Below are positions 8,801 to 17,279 of a stretch of 64,000 nt of DNA, piece by piece. Below the pieces are notes generated by a model. That model was not told the origin of the DNA. It worked only from the letters and a program-made list of their open reading frames with translations, and did no database searches. This DNA is from Paramesorhizobium sp049065735 (GTDB lineage Bacteria; Pseudomonadota; Alphaproteobacteria; Rhizobiales; Rhizobiaceae), in assembly GCF_049065735.1 (NCBI RefSeq), contig NZ_JBAKHD010000006.1:62001-126000 (forward strand), read 5' to 3'. A program made the position numbers and the translations under genes. The stretch's first letter is position 1; each line of letters begins with the position of its first letter.

Positions 8801-10300
8801 TTATGAGCTGCCCTCTTCCAGATATGTCTGCAGCGCCTCGGCCTCTCCGCCTGTCAGAAACAGTCCCTGCTTGGTCCGCCGCCAGAGAATATCCTCCGCG
8901 GTCCGCGCCCATTCCTGGTCGAGAAGCCAGCCCACCTCTGCTTCGTAGAGCGTACCGCCGAAATGGCGGCCCAATCCAGCCGGATCTTTCGCATCTCCCA
9001 AGACATGAAAGGCCAGCGTGCCGTAGCAATGCGTGAGCCGCACCGCATGGCCGCGCGCGAGAAACGGATAGGCGGCGATCAGTTTATCCACCTGGCGGTC
9101 GAACTCGGTGACGCCGAAATCCCCGCCCGGCAGATGTGAGGCCGCCGTCCACGGCGCGCCCTTCGCGCCGATGGCCTCAGCCACCTTCTCCAGCGCATGT
9201 TCGGCAAGGCGGCGATAGGTGGTAAGCTTGCCGCCGAATACATTCAGGAGCGGAGGCTGTTCTTCGAGCTTCAGGATATAGTCGCGCGTGGCTTCCTGCG
9301 CTTTCGACGCGCCGTCGTCATAGAGCGGGCGAACGCCGGAATAGGACCAGACGATGTCCTCAGACGTCACCGGCTCGATGAAATATTCGCTCGCAGCACT
9401 GCAGAGATAGGCGATTTCTTCCGGGGTGATCTTCGCCTTGGCCGGATCGCCGAGATAATCGCGGTCTGTCGTGCCGATCAGCGTGAAATCAGTCTCGTAG
9501 GGGATGGCGAAGATAATCCGCCCGTCCGGGTTCTGGAAGAAATAAGCCCTGGGATCGCTGAACTTCTTGCGAACGATGATATGGCTGCCCTGCACCAGCC
9601 GGACATTGTGAACATTGTTCCGCCCCAGCGCACTGGAAAGCACGGTGTCGACCCATGGCCCGGCGGCGTTGACGAGCATGCGCGCGCTGTGAACAACGAC
9701 GGCGCCCGTCGTCGCATCGCGTGTTTCGATATGCCAGAGCCCACCCTCCGCCCGCGCGGCGACGACTTGCGTGCGCGGCATGATCAGCGCGCCACGATCC
9801 GCCGCATCGCGGGCGTTGAGCACCACGAGGCGGGCGTCGTCGACCCAGCCATCGGAATATTCGAACGCTTTGGAAAAAAGCGGCTTCAGCGGCTTCCCGG
9901 CCGGGTCGTGCCGCAGATCGACCGTCGAAGTCGCCGGAAGCAGCTTTCGCCCGCCGAGATGGTCATAAAGAAAAAGCCCAAGCCGGATCAGCCAGGCGGG
10001 GCGCACGCCGTCATGCTGGAACGGCAGAACAAAACGCAAAGGCCAGATGATGTGCGGCGCCATCGCCCACAGCACCTCGCGCTCCATCAGCGCCTCGCGC
10101 ACCAGCCGGAACTCGTAATGCTCGAGATAGCGCAGGCCGCCATGGATAAGCTTGGTAGCCGCCGAGGATGTGCCGGAGCCGAGATCGCTCATCTCCGCCA
10201 GCGCGACGGAATAGCCCCGCCCCGCCGCGTCGCGCGCGATGCCGCAGCCATTGATGCCGCCGCCGATCACAAAGAGGTCGTGAACGCCCTCGCTCGACAT
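8801..10300 (-). CDS. glpD: Aerobic glycerol-3-phosphate dehydrogenase
   Basis: FAD-dependent, membrane-associated oxidation of glycerol 3-phosphate to dihydroxyacetone phosphate, feeding electrons to quinone. 499 residues. N-terminal Rossmann motif VIGGGINGCGIARDAAGRG, the GlpD signature SSAATKLIHGGLRYLEHYEF, and a C-terminal DAO_C-like domain. ATG 10300 is preferred because GAGGGG lies upstream and the dinucleotide fold starts a few residues later. First structural gene of the operon, directly after glpR on the same strand. Confidence 0.97.
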   Translation of the reverse strand: MSSEGVHDLFVIGGGINGCGIARDAAGRGYSVALAEMSDLGSGTSSAATKLIHGGLRYLEHYEFRLVREALMEREVLWAMAPHIIWPLRFVLPFQHDGVRPAWLIRLGLFLYDHLGGRKLLPATSTVDLRHDPAGKPLKPLFSKAFEYSDGWVDDARLVVLNARDAADRGALIMPRTQVVAARAEGGLWHIETRDATTGAVVVHSARMLVNAAGPWVDTVLSSALGRNNVHNVRLVQGSHIIVRKKFSDPRAYFFQNPDGRIIFAIPYETDFTLIGTTDRDYLGDPAKAKITPEEIAYLCSAASEYFIEPVTSEDIVWSYSGVRPLYDDGASKAQEATRDYILKLEEQPPLLNVFGGKLTTYRRLAEHALEKVAEAIGAKGAPWTAASHLPGGDFGVTEFDRQVDKLIAAYPFLARGHAVRLTHCYGTLAFHVLGDAKDPAGLGRHFGGTLYEAEVGWLLDQEWARTAEDILWRRTKQGLFLTGGEAEALQTYLEEGSS

Positions 10301-10338
10301 ATTCCCCTCGTCCCGCAACCGTCCCGGGTCGCGCAATT

Positions 10339-10385
10339 CGAAACTGAATTCATATCAGACGAAAATAAAAGGAATGTCAAACGAA
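10339..10385 (-). promoter_or_regulatory. Putative glpD operon promoter and GlpR operator array
   Basis: On the minus strand a TTGACA (10375-10380) is followed 17 bases later by TGATAT (10352-10357), a plausible -35/-10 pair. Three TTCG cores, each in a T-rich setting, start at 10385, 10363 and 10342, spaced 22 and 21 bp, about two helical turns, and so face the same side of the DNA. A related TTTCGTTT lies upstream of glpR at 11220-11227. DeoR/GlpR operators are TTCG-containing, so these are candidate GlpR half sites. Inference from spacing and position. Confidence 0.45.
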
Positions 10386-10408
10386 GATATTTGCGACAAT
10401 CATGAAAT

Positions 10409-11179
10409 TCAGATGTTGGGCACGGTTTCCACAAGGCGCACGTCATTGGCCTCGCATATGGTGCGGATATGCTGGGACGGACAGATGTCGGTGATGAAGG
10501 TGTTGATCTGCGATAGATGTCCGATGCGGACCGGCGCGGTTCGCTTGAACTTGCCGGAGTCGGAAACCAGAATGACATGCCGCGCATTGGCGATGATCGC
10601 CTGCGCCACCTTGACCTCGCGATAGTCGAAATCGAGCAGCGCGCCGTCTTCATCGATGGCGGAAACGCCGATGACGGCGAAATCCACCTTGAACTGGCGA
10701 ATGAAATCCACGGCCGCCTCACCGACGATACCGCCATCGCTGTGGCGCACAACGCCGCCGGCGATTACAACCTCTATGGCAGAAAACAGGCGCAGCCTGT
10801 TGGCAACATTGATATTATTGGTGATGACCATCAGATCGCGATGTCCGGTCAAGGCCTCGCCAACGGCCTCGGTCGTGGTGCCGATATTGATGAAAAGCGA
10901 AGACCCGTTCGGAATGAGATTCGCCGCCTTCCGGCCGATCTCCTGCTTCTCCTGCGCGGCAATCGCCCGGCGCTGCTCATACTCGACATTCTCATTGCCA
11001 CGCGGAAACAGCGCCCCGCCATGAATGCGCGTCAGGACCCGCAGCTCGCATAGATCATTGATATCCTTGCGGATCGTCTGCGGCGTCACCGCGAATTTGG
11101 CGGCAAGCTCCTCTACCAGAACCCGGCCTTCCGCCTTGGCGAGCGCGACGATGTCTGTCTGACGTGATGAGAGATGCAT
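10409..11179 (-). CDS. glpR: DeoR family glycerol regulon repressor
   Basis: 256-residue DeoR-type regulator. N-terminal winged HTH (SSRQTDIVALAKAEGRVLVEEL, then VTPQTIRKDINDLCELRVLTRIHGGA, the classic DeoR signature), followed by a sugar-phosphate sensor domain related to ribose-5-phosphate isomerase (INIGTTTEAVGEAL, TNNINVANRL, GGVVR). In GlpR the effector is glycerol 3-phosphate. It is the first gene of the minus-strand cluster, 108 bp before glpD, with TTCG-type motifs upstream of both genes. Start ATG 11179. Confidence 0.93.
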   Translation of the reverse strand: MHLSSRQTDIVALAKAEGRVLVEELAAKFAVTPQTIRKDINDLCELRVLTRIHGGALFPRGNENVEYEQRRAIAAQEKQEIGRKAANLIPNGSSLFINIGTTTEAVGEALTGHRDLMVITNNINVANRLRLFSAIEVVIAGGVVRHSDGGIVGEAAVDFIRQFKVDFAVIGVSAIDEDGALLDFDYREVKVAQAIIANARHVILVSDSGKFKRTAPVRIGHLSQINTFITDICPSQHIRTICEANDVRLVETVPNI

Positions 11180-11272
11180 GGCCCCTTCCGCATTTTCATT
11201 TGACGCTCATTTTACGGGGAAACGAAAGGCAGGCAAGTGCATGTCTTGCGGAAGGGACGCGGGAACTGCCGC

Positions 11273-11300
11273 ATATGCTTGTCAGAAGAATCCATGCCTC
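11273..11300. repeat. Degenerate copy of the ATTCCTGTG intergenic palindrome
   Basis: The bases TGCTTGTCA, then GAATCCATGCCTC match the reverse complement of the repeat unit at 15531-15568 with several substitutions. It sits upstream of glpR, in the 218-bp gap before the FadL-like gene. Old or eroded copy; modest certainty. Confidence 0.4.
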
Positions 11301-11397
11301 TATGGCGACGTTTCCACGACAATAAAGAATATATGGCCGTTCTATACGAGTCTAAAAATGTCCGCACCGAGTCAACAACACGGCGCTTTTCAGGCAA

Positions 11398-12579
11398 TCA
11401 GAACGCATAGGAATAGCTGACGCCCACCCCCGTCGCCCAATCGCCATCGGCGGTGGCGTTGAAGGTCGCGCCTTTCGTCTCGCTTTGCGAGCCGGAGGTG
11501 AGGTAGGAAACGGAAACGCCGAGGCCGAGCGTGCCGAATTCCCCCTTATATTCTCCGCCGAGCCCGACAGTCCAGGTGTCGGTGGTGATATCCGCCCCGC
11601 TTCCGACGCCCTGATCCCAGGTCAGGTTGACGGTGCCGGAGAGTTGCTTGGTGAACTCATGGCCGACGCCGAGCTGGATCGTATAGCCGTCCTTGTAATT
11701 GAAGATCTTGATATTCTCGATGAGGCCCTCCACGTCATAGCGGAAGTGCGGCAGGACGCTCCAGTCCGTCCATGTAACGGAGCCATAGACCAGCCAGCCG
11801 GGCGCAATGCCGCTCTGGGCGGAGAGCTTGACCGATTGCGGCAGGATGCCGCCGCCGACCGAGGGGAACTGGCCGATTATGCCATATCCGCCTGCGAGTT
11901 CCGACGCGGTGAAGATGCCTTCCGCGTCATGCTTGACCTGCGAGCGGTACAGCACCTGAAAGCGCATCGCATATTCGGGAATGTCGTAGGCCGCGCCGAG
12001 GCGATAGCCGAACCCGCCGTCATCCTCCAGATGAATGGAGCCGAACCAGGTGTCTTCATCATATTCAAAGGTCTCGTAGAACACCCCGCCGATGAGATGC
12101 AGACCGCCGCGCCCGGCATCGAAGCGCACGGCGCAGGTGGCGCCATATTCGTCGGTGGAGAAGCTCAGCTTGGTCGTCGGGTTGATGAGCGGCAGCCCCT
12201 GTCCCATGGCTGTTTCGGCCTCCGCGTTCTGCGCCCCTTCGCCATAGGTCGCATCGGTGCCGAAAGGCTGCGTATAGGTGAGCGCGCAGGTAACCGGCGA
12301 CGCGCCAAGCTTCGCCTTGAGCGCGACGCTCGGCACCCAGAAGGAATCCGAATAGGCACCGTCTGAGGCATCGCGGCCATTGAGGGTGGCATAGGTGCGG
12401 CGCGGCGCGACATAGATCGCGCTGGAGCGGAAACCGTAATTGCCTTCCATGAAGAGAATGTCCGTATCGGCCTCGCCCCGGCTGAACCCGCCTGCGGAAG
12501 CGGCATCAATGCCAAGCGCCAACGCGCCAGCCAGCATCGCAAGCGCGAACGGCGCTTTGCCTCGAATCTTCGTGGTCAT
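11398..12579 (-). CDS. FadL/OmpP1 family outer-membrane transport protein
   Basis: 393-residue predicted outer-membrane beta-barrel of the FadL family, which moves long-chain fatty acids or other hydrophobic compounds across the outer membrane. Signal peptide MTTKIRGKAPFALAMLAGALA ending near AASAG, then alternating amphipathic strands (for example WLVYGSVTWTDWSVLPHFRY, YTIQLGVGHEFTKQLSGTV), and a terminal Phe (SYSYAF) as needed for BAM insertion. ATG 12579 follows AAGGGG; longer readings start within untranslated DNA. Not obviously tied to glycerol use, though lipid breakdown would yield both fatty acid and glycerol. Substrate not determinable here. Confidence 0.8.
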   Translation of the reverse strand: MTTKIRGKAPFALAMLAGALALGIDAASAGGFSRGEADTDILFMEGNYGFRSSAIYVAPRRTYATLNGRDASDGAYSDSFWVPSVALKAKLGASPVTCALTYTQPFGTDATYGEGAQNAEAETAMGQGLPLINPTTKLSFSTDEYGATCAVRFDAGRGGLHLIGGVFYETFEYDEDTWFGSIHLEDDGGFGYRLGAAYDIPEYAMRFQVLYRSQVKHDAEGIFTASELAGGYGIIGQFPSVGGGILPQSVKLSAQSGIAPGWLVYGSVTWTDWSVLPHFRYDVEGLIENIKIFNYKDGYTIQLGVGHEFTKQLSGTVNLTWDQGVGSGADITTDTWTVGLGGEYKGEFGTLGLGVSVSYLTSGSQSETKGATFNATADGDWATGVGVSYSYAF

Positions 12580-12730
12580 TTTGTCCCCTTTATATGCGGT
12601 TCCGCTCTTGCGGATGTTCCGCCGGCGGTCCCTTGAAAGACTCCTCAATCTCTCGAAGGAGACGATATGTGGGAGCGCAATTCCGGCAAGGGAAAATGGG
12701 GACACATTGGTGTCATATGCGGCCACTTCT

Positions 12731-12872
12731 TACCCTCCCCCTTGCGGGGAGGGTCGGCGCGGAGCGCCGGGGTGGGGGTGGTGACGTTTGCGCGTTTGTT
12801 GGAGACGATGACGCAAACGTCACCACCCCCATCCGCCCGCTAACGCGGGCACCTTCCCCGCAAGGGGGAAGG
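12731..12872. repeat. Palindromic intergenic element, family A (inverted pair)
   Basis: Two related units in opposite orientation (about 12732-12792 and 12812-12872), each with an outer hairpin of the CCCTCCCC/GGGGAGGG type, an inner GC hairpin and the shared tail GGGGGTGGTGACG, meeting around complementary TTTGCG/CGCAAA. A second copy is at 33775-33914. This is BIME-like architecture. It fills most of the 303-bp gap 12580-12882, upstream of the FadL-like gene; no gene was seen in that gap. Confidence 0.8.
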
Positions 12873-12882
12873 AAAGAACTGC

Positions 12883-14292
12883 TCACCCCCGCATCATGAA
12901 CCGCGCCAGCATTTTCGCGATGCGGCCATAAGGTGGCATGGCGAGGCGGGCGGGGTTAAAAAGCCGGACCTTTGCAATGCCGCGTGCGTGAGAAAAACGC
13001 TTGAAGCCTTCATGCCCGTGATAGGCGCCCATGCCGCTCAGACCAACACCGCCGAAGGGCAGATCGTTCTGCGCGATGTGGAGCAATGTTCCGTTTACGG
13101 TGACATTGCCTGATATCGTGTTGTGGAGGGTCATCTCCTCCGTGCCCTTGTCGCAGGTGAAGAGATAAAGCGCCAGCGGGCGGGGCCGCGCGCGCACGAA
13201 TTTGAGCGCGGCGTCGAATTCATCATAGGGAATGAGCGGGAGCACCGGCCCGAAGATTTCCTCCTGCATCAAGAGGCAATCGGCGGGCGGATTGAGGACG
13301 ACAGTCGGCAGTATATGGAAACCCTTGGGGGGCAATGCGATATCGGCGGCGAGAACCTTGACACCGCGCGCGCGGCACTCCTTGATGCCATTGAGGAGCC
13401 GGCCATGCGCACGCTCGCCGACGAGGCTGGAATAGTCTTTCCGCCCGCCCTTCAGCGGATAGAAGGCTTCGGCCTGGGCGATGAAGGCTTGGGCGAAGGC
13501 GTCGAGCCTGCTTCTTTCCACCAGCACATAATCGGGCGCGATGCAGGTCTGTCCGGCATTCATCAGCTTGCCGAAGGCGATATCCCGCGCGGCCTCCGCC
13601 ACCGCATAGTCCGGCGCGATGATGGCAGGCGATTTGCCGCCGAGCTCCAGCGTCAGCGGCGTCAGGTTCGGCGCAGCTGCCTCCATCACCTTGCGCGCGA
13701 CCGCCGTCGAGCCTGTGAAGACGAGATGGTCGAAAGGCAGGGCCGCGAAGGCTTGCGCCACCTCCACCCCGCCCTCCGTCACCGCCACCTCGTCGGGCTG
13801 GAAATACCGCCCGACAAGGCCAGCGAGCAGGGCGGATGTTTCCGGCGTCAGTTCGGACGGCTTGATCATCGCCCGGTTGCCTGCCGCAAGCACATCGATG
13901 AGCGGCCCCAGCGCCAGCAAAAGCGGATAATTCCACGGCACCATGATGCCGATGACGCCGAGCGGCTGATATTGCACCCGGTTCGAAAACGTCAGAAATT
14001 CGAGCGACCGGCCCCGGCGCTCAGGCTTCATCCATTTGCGCAAATGGGCCCGCGCATGCCGGAGCGCGCCCATCAGCGGCGCGATTTCCAGCTGGATCGT
14101 CTCGTGATGCGACCGGTGGCCGAAATCCCGCGACACCGCCTCGCACAGCGCCGCCTGGTTCTCCCTAAGCAATCTGCCGATGCGGTCGAGCCGGTCGCGC
14201 CGCGCCGCGAAGGACGGATAGACATCGGCCTCGAAAGCGTCGCGCTGGCGCTGCAGTAGGGTGGCCAAATTTGTGCCGGGCAAAGGGGTCAC
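12883..14292 (-). CDS. Coniferyl aldehyde dehydrogenase-like aldehyde dehydrogenase
   Basis: NAD(P)-dependent oxidation of an aldehyde to the acid, closest in architecture to coniferyl-aldehyde dehydrogenases (CalB type). Seen: VPWNYPLLLALGPLIDVLAAGN, the catalytic Glu motif LELGGKSPAII and the catalytic Cys in NAGQTCIAPDY. The C-terminal GAYHGHEGFKRFSHARGI is typical of this ALDH branch. The preferred start is a GTG at 14292 (468 residues) because it overlaps the MFS stop as GTGA and no ATG follows before the conserved domain; a longer upstream reading would run into the MFS gene. Co-transcribed with that transporter. Substrate (aromatic or fatty aldehyde) inferred only from family. Confidence 0.85.
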   Translation of the reverse strand: MTPLPGTNLATLLQRQRDAFEADVYPSFAARRDRLDRIGRLLRENQAALCEAVSRDFGHRSHHETIQLEIAPLMGALRHARAHLRKWMKPERRGRSLEFLTFSNRVQYQPLGVIGIMVPWNYPLLLALGPLIDVLAAGNRAMIKPSELTPETSALLAGLVGRYFQPDEVAVTEGGVEVAQAFAALPFDHLVFTGSTAVARKVMEAAAPNLTPLTLELGGKSPAIIAPDYAVAEAARDIAFGKLMNAGQTCIAPDYVLVERSRLDAFAQAFIAQAEAFYPLKGGRKDYSSLVGERAHGRLLNGIKECRARGVKVLAADIALPPKGFHILPTVVLNPPADCLLMQEEIFGPVLPLIPYDEFDAALKFVRARPRPLALYLFTCDKGTEEMTLHNTISGNVTVNGTLLHIAQNDLPFGGVGLSGMGAYHGHEGFKRFSHARGIAKVRLFNPARLAMPPYGRIAKMLARFMMRG

Positions 14293-15434
14293 TCCGCTGT
14301 TCTGGCCACCTCTACCATCCCAAGGCTGCGATGCAGATGACCGAAAATCATCATGCCGCAGATTGCCGCAATGCCAAGCGGTAACAGGCACACCCAGGCA
14401 AAAATACCGCCGCCTTCCGCCGCGAAGACCGGCCCGGCAATGGCCGTTCCGACCGTCGCGCCGATAATGGCGATAACCAGCGTACGCGACATCAGCGATC
14501 CGTCCGGGTCGTTTTCCGTGAGGACGCCGGTGACGAAGGGCGTCACGACATAAAAGCCGATATTGACGAACACCTGCGAGACGACGAAGACGAGCGGCGT
14601 CATCCGGTTGAACAGGAACCAGATCGACAGCGCCATGATGAGGAAGCCCGCGAGCACGGCGGGCAGCCTTTTTGCCTTATCGCGCGTCAAGGAAGGCACC
14701 GCCGCGCCAACAAACCCTGCTAGCGAGGAGACGGCAAGATAGAAGCCGACCTCGCCATTCGTGAGCCCGACCCGTTCGCCGACATAGCCGCACACCGCCC
14801 ATTGCGCCGCCTGCACCGCATAGACGAGGAAGACGACCATCATCGCCAGCAGCATCCGGCCGCCGTCGAGCCGCGCATGGGGGCTGGCTGTCACGAGCAG
14901 GGGCGTTTGTCTCTTGATAAAGAAGAGAAGCGGGGCCATCAGGACGGCAAAGGCGGCGATCATCAGGAAGACCGGCGCGCTCGCCTCGCGTTGCGGCATC
15001 AGCGACACGACGAACAGGAGCACGCCCATAGTCGTCCCGCCGATGAGGCAGAGCGCGCCCCATAGCCGCTCGGCATTGGCGCGTGAGGCAAGACTCATCG
15101 AGACGAGGCTGAACAGCGCGCCTTCGCCAAGGCCGGTGACGAAGCGGGCAGCCGACAGCGCGGCGGGTGCTTGCAGAAGGAAACTGACCGCCTCCCCAGC
15201 CGCTACCGCGGCAAGACCGCCCAATGCCACCCGTCTCCAGGACTTGAGCGCGAGCTTGGGCAGGAACAGCCCGTAAAGCGCGATGCCGGCCAGTTCCGCG
15301 CTGGCAACGAGCGTTGCGAGGCCTTCATCATAGCCGCCGAGCTTGCTCACCGACAGCACGACGACGGGCATGACCATCGTGCCGTTGAGCGCGACCGCAT
15401 AAGCGGCGCTCAAGCCGAGTATCCATAAAAACAT
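14289..15434 (-). CDS. MFS transporter
   Basis: 381-residue major facilitator protein with about 12 hydrophobic helices. It starts MFLWILGLSAAYAVALNGTMVMPVVV and contains a helix-4-like RFVTGLGEGALFSLVSMS and a basic central loop around FFIKRQTPLLVTASPHARLD. It overlaps the aldehyde dehydrogenase by four bases and is divergent from the AraC regulator, so the three probably form a regulated uptake/oxidation or efflux/detoxification unit. Substrate unknown. Confidence 0.85.
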   Translation of the reverse strand: MFLWILGLSAAYAVALNGTMVMPVVVLSVSKLGGYDEGLATLVASAELAGIALYGLFLPKLALKSWRRVALGGLAAVAAGEAVSFLLQAPAALSAARFVTGLGEGALFSLVSMSLASRANAERLWGALCLIGGTTMGVLLFVVSLMPQREASAPVFLMIAAFAVLMAPLLFFIKRQTPLLVTASPHARLDGGRMLLAMMVVFLVYAVQAAQWAVCGYVGERVGLTNGEVGFYLAVSSLAGFVGAAVPSLTRDKAKRLPAVLAGFLIMALSIWFLFNRMTPLVFVVSQVFVNIGFYVVTPFVTGVLTENDPDGSLMSRTLVIAIIGATVGTAIAGPVFAAEGGGIFAWVCLLPLGIAAICGMMIFGHLHRSLGMVEVARTAE

Positions 15435-15530
15435 CGCCGTTCCCCGAATTTTTTAATCGCCAAGATTAGGGCGTTTAACTTTTTGATGGAAATGGTCGCA
15501 TATTCTTCCTCGTTGCGGCAGTACGGCCCT

Positions 15531-15568
15531 TGAGGCATGGATTCCTGTGACAAGCACAGGAATGACGG
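15531..15568 (+). repeat. ATTCCTGTG intergenic palindrome, copy 1
   Basis: Contains arms ATTCCTGTG and CACAGGAAT around ACAAG, preceded by GAGGCATGG and followed by GACGG. Further copies: 15645-15680 (inverted) and 63971-64000 (cut by the window end), plus a decayed one at 11273-11300. It could form a stable stem-loop in RNA. Confidence 0.8.
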
Positions 15569-15644
15569 CTGCTTTGTTGTCGCGGCCATTCTTCAACCTC
15601 TCCGCTTGGCAAGAACGGTCCTTAATAGCGCAGAAAATCTCCGC

Positions 15645-15680
15645 CCGTCATTCCTGTGCTTGTCACAGGAATCCATTCCT
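15645..15680 (-). repeat. ATTCCTGTG intergenic palindrome, copy 2 (inverted)
   Basis: Reverse complement of the unit at 15531-15568, 76 bp away, so the two copies could also pair with each other as a long inverted repeat between the divergent MFS and araC-type genes. Confidence 0.8.
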
Positions 15681-15940
15681 CTTCCGCTCCGCTGCAGCAA
15701 CGGTGCCAAATGGTATCCAAGTGATCCATCAAACATAAACCACTCTAGAAGGACGGTTCTTCTGGGCCAAGAGCAATTGGCGGCCTCTATCGTGTCAAAT
15801 CCGGCCAATCCATTCATACAATGCGGCGCCTGTATTTGACGGTTGCCAGAGGCGAGGCTTTGTATTTTCATGGCAGAAAACAAGCGGCTGCCTCACTTCG
15901 GGCCGCGGGACGAAAGGGAACGTCGTCCGAGGGGAGGAAC

Positions 15941-16966
15941 ATGAAAACCGTCGATGCGCGTTACGTCACCGCCAATATTCCGGCATTCCTGATCCGTAGC
16001 GTCGTCGCGACGCTTGGAGACATGGGGCTCGATGCCTCACGGCTCACCGCCGGGCTTGGGATATCAGCCGAGGATTTGGCCGACCCGGCCTGCCGCGTGT
16101 CATTCCGGCAGGGGCGCGAGGCCATTCTCCGCGCCATGAAAATGGCCAAGGGAAAGGCGCTGGGGCTTGAAACCGGCATGCGCGAGAAGATCACATCCGT
16201 CGGCCTCGTCGGCTATGCCATGCTGACGGCGGCGACAGTCGGCGATGCGGTGAAGCTCGGCCTCGATCTGCAAAAAGATACCGGCAGCATGCTTGAATTC
16301 GACACGCGGGTGGAGGTGGAAGGCATTGCCGTCACCGCCGCCAGCCGGTTTCACGATCCTGACATCCATGTGTTTCTGGTGGAGGAAGCCTTCGCCAGCT
16401 TCATGGGCATCGCCACCGGCCTTGTCGGCGAAGAATTCAGGCCGCTGCGGGTCGATCTCGCCTATCCCGCGCCCGCTCATGCGGAAGCCTACAATCAGGT
16501 CTTCAACTGCCCGGTGCGGTTCGGCCAGCTGGAAAACGCCTTCGTCTTCAGCCCCGCCTGGTATAGCCGTCCGCTTGTCACGGCCGATCCTTTCACCCAC
16601 CGCCAGCTTCTGGAGTTCTTGGCCTATAACCGGGCGCGCAGCCGCGAGGCCGCCGAAATCATCGCCTCGGTGGAACGGGTGCTGCGGCAGAAGCTCGACA
16701 GCCGCAACCATATTTCCAAGGTCGCCCGCGCGCTCGGCATGAGCGAGCGGACCCTGCGCCGAAGGCTGTCTGAGAGCGGCGTCTCGTTCCAGTCGATCCT
16801 CGACGGGGTGCGGAAGAACCGCGCGCTCGAACTCCTCGCCAATCAGCACATGCCCGTGGAGCAGATCGCCTTCGCCGTCGGGTTTTCCGATCCGCATAAT
16901 TTCCGCCGCGCATTCCGGCGCTGGACGGGGGCGACGCCGGGGGCGCTGCGGGCCGATCTATCTTGA
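15941..16966 (+). CDS. AraC family transcriptional regulator
   Basis: 341 residues. The N-terminal two thirds match the Arabinose_bd-type domain found in OruR/ArgR-like regulators (IPAFLIRSVVATLGDMGLDASRL, GLVGYAMLTAATVGDAVKLGL); the C-terminal 100 residues hold two HTHs (HISKVARALGMSERTLRRRL and VEQIAFAVGFSDPHNFRRAF), the AraC/XylS signature. ATG 15941 has GGGGAGG upstream. Divergent from the MFS-aldehyde dehydrogenase pair, so the likely activator of that operon. Effector unknown. Confidence 0.88.
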   Translation: MKTVDARYVTANIPAFLIRSVVATLGDMGLDASRLTAGLGISAEDLADPACRVSFRQGREAILRAMKMAKGKALGLETGMREKITSVGLVGYAMLTAATVGDAVKLGLDLQKDTGSMLEFDTRVEVEGIAVTAASRFHDPDIHVFLVEEAFASFMGIATGLVGEEFRPLRVDLAYPAPAHAEAYNQVFNCPVRFGQLENAFVFSPAWYSRPLVTADPFTHRQLLEFLAYNRARSREAAEIIASVERVLRQKLDSRNHISKVARALGMSERTLRRRLSESGVSFQSILDGVRKNRALELLANQHMPVEQIAFAVGFSDPHNFRRAFRRWTGATPGALRADLS

Positions 16967-17279
16967 CCGGATAAGACCCCTAATAGGACGGCTCGGCGCT
17001 CCTTGAAGCTCCGGGCTTCCATTATCGTCGGCATGATAGAAAGCGACGGAGACCGTTCTAGAGCGGTTATTGGATGGTATCAGGAGTCACCCCCCTCTGC
17101 CCTGCCGGGCATCTCCCCCTCAAGGGGGGAGATTACGCCCTCACTAATGTTCGGCACCAATCACGGACGTCACAGAGCGGGGGAAGCGCGTCGTGTCAGC
17201 CAATCTCCCCCCTTGAGGGGGAGATGCCCGGCAGGGCAGAGGGGGGTGTGGTCGCGCCGGCGTTTCCACCTAGCCTGTC
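16967..17279. other. 313-bp intergenic region filled mainly by a repeat element
   Basis: Contains the family B inverted element (17089-17247) and short flanks. The promoter of the downstream kinase operon should be in or before it; none was recognised. Confidence 0.55.
17089..17247. repeat. Palindromic intergenic element, family B, copy 1
   Basis: Perfect 46-bp terminal inverted repeat: 17089-17134 starts ACCCCCCTCTGCCCTGCCGG and is exactly complementary to 17202-17247. The 67-bp centre contains a GGCACCAATC motif and is also shared with the copy at 44421-44579, so arms and centre moved as one unit. Resembles a small non-autonomous element or BIME; no coding capacity. Confidence 0.85.

Larger units (their letters stand above)
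15435..15940. other. 506-bp divergent intergenic region without a convincing gene
   Basis: Lies between the MFS and AraC genes. It holds two oppositely oriented copies of an intergenic palindrome (15531-15568 and 15645-15680). No open reading frame here has a credible ribosome site or family. A ribosome site GGGGAGG is seen just before 15941. Promoters for both directions must lie here but none stands out. Confidence 0.6.

Noticed and set aside
12731..12872. Repeat-rich block considered as CRISPR-like
   Set aside because: There are only two units, in opposite orientation and without regular spacers or cas genes. It is a palindromic element.
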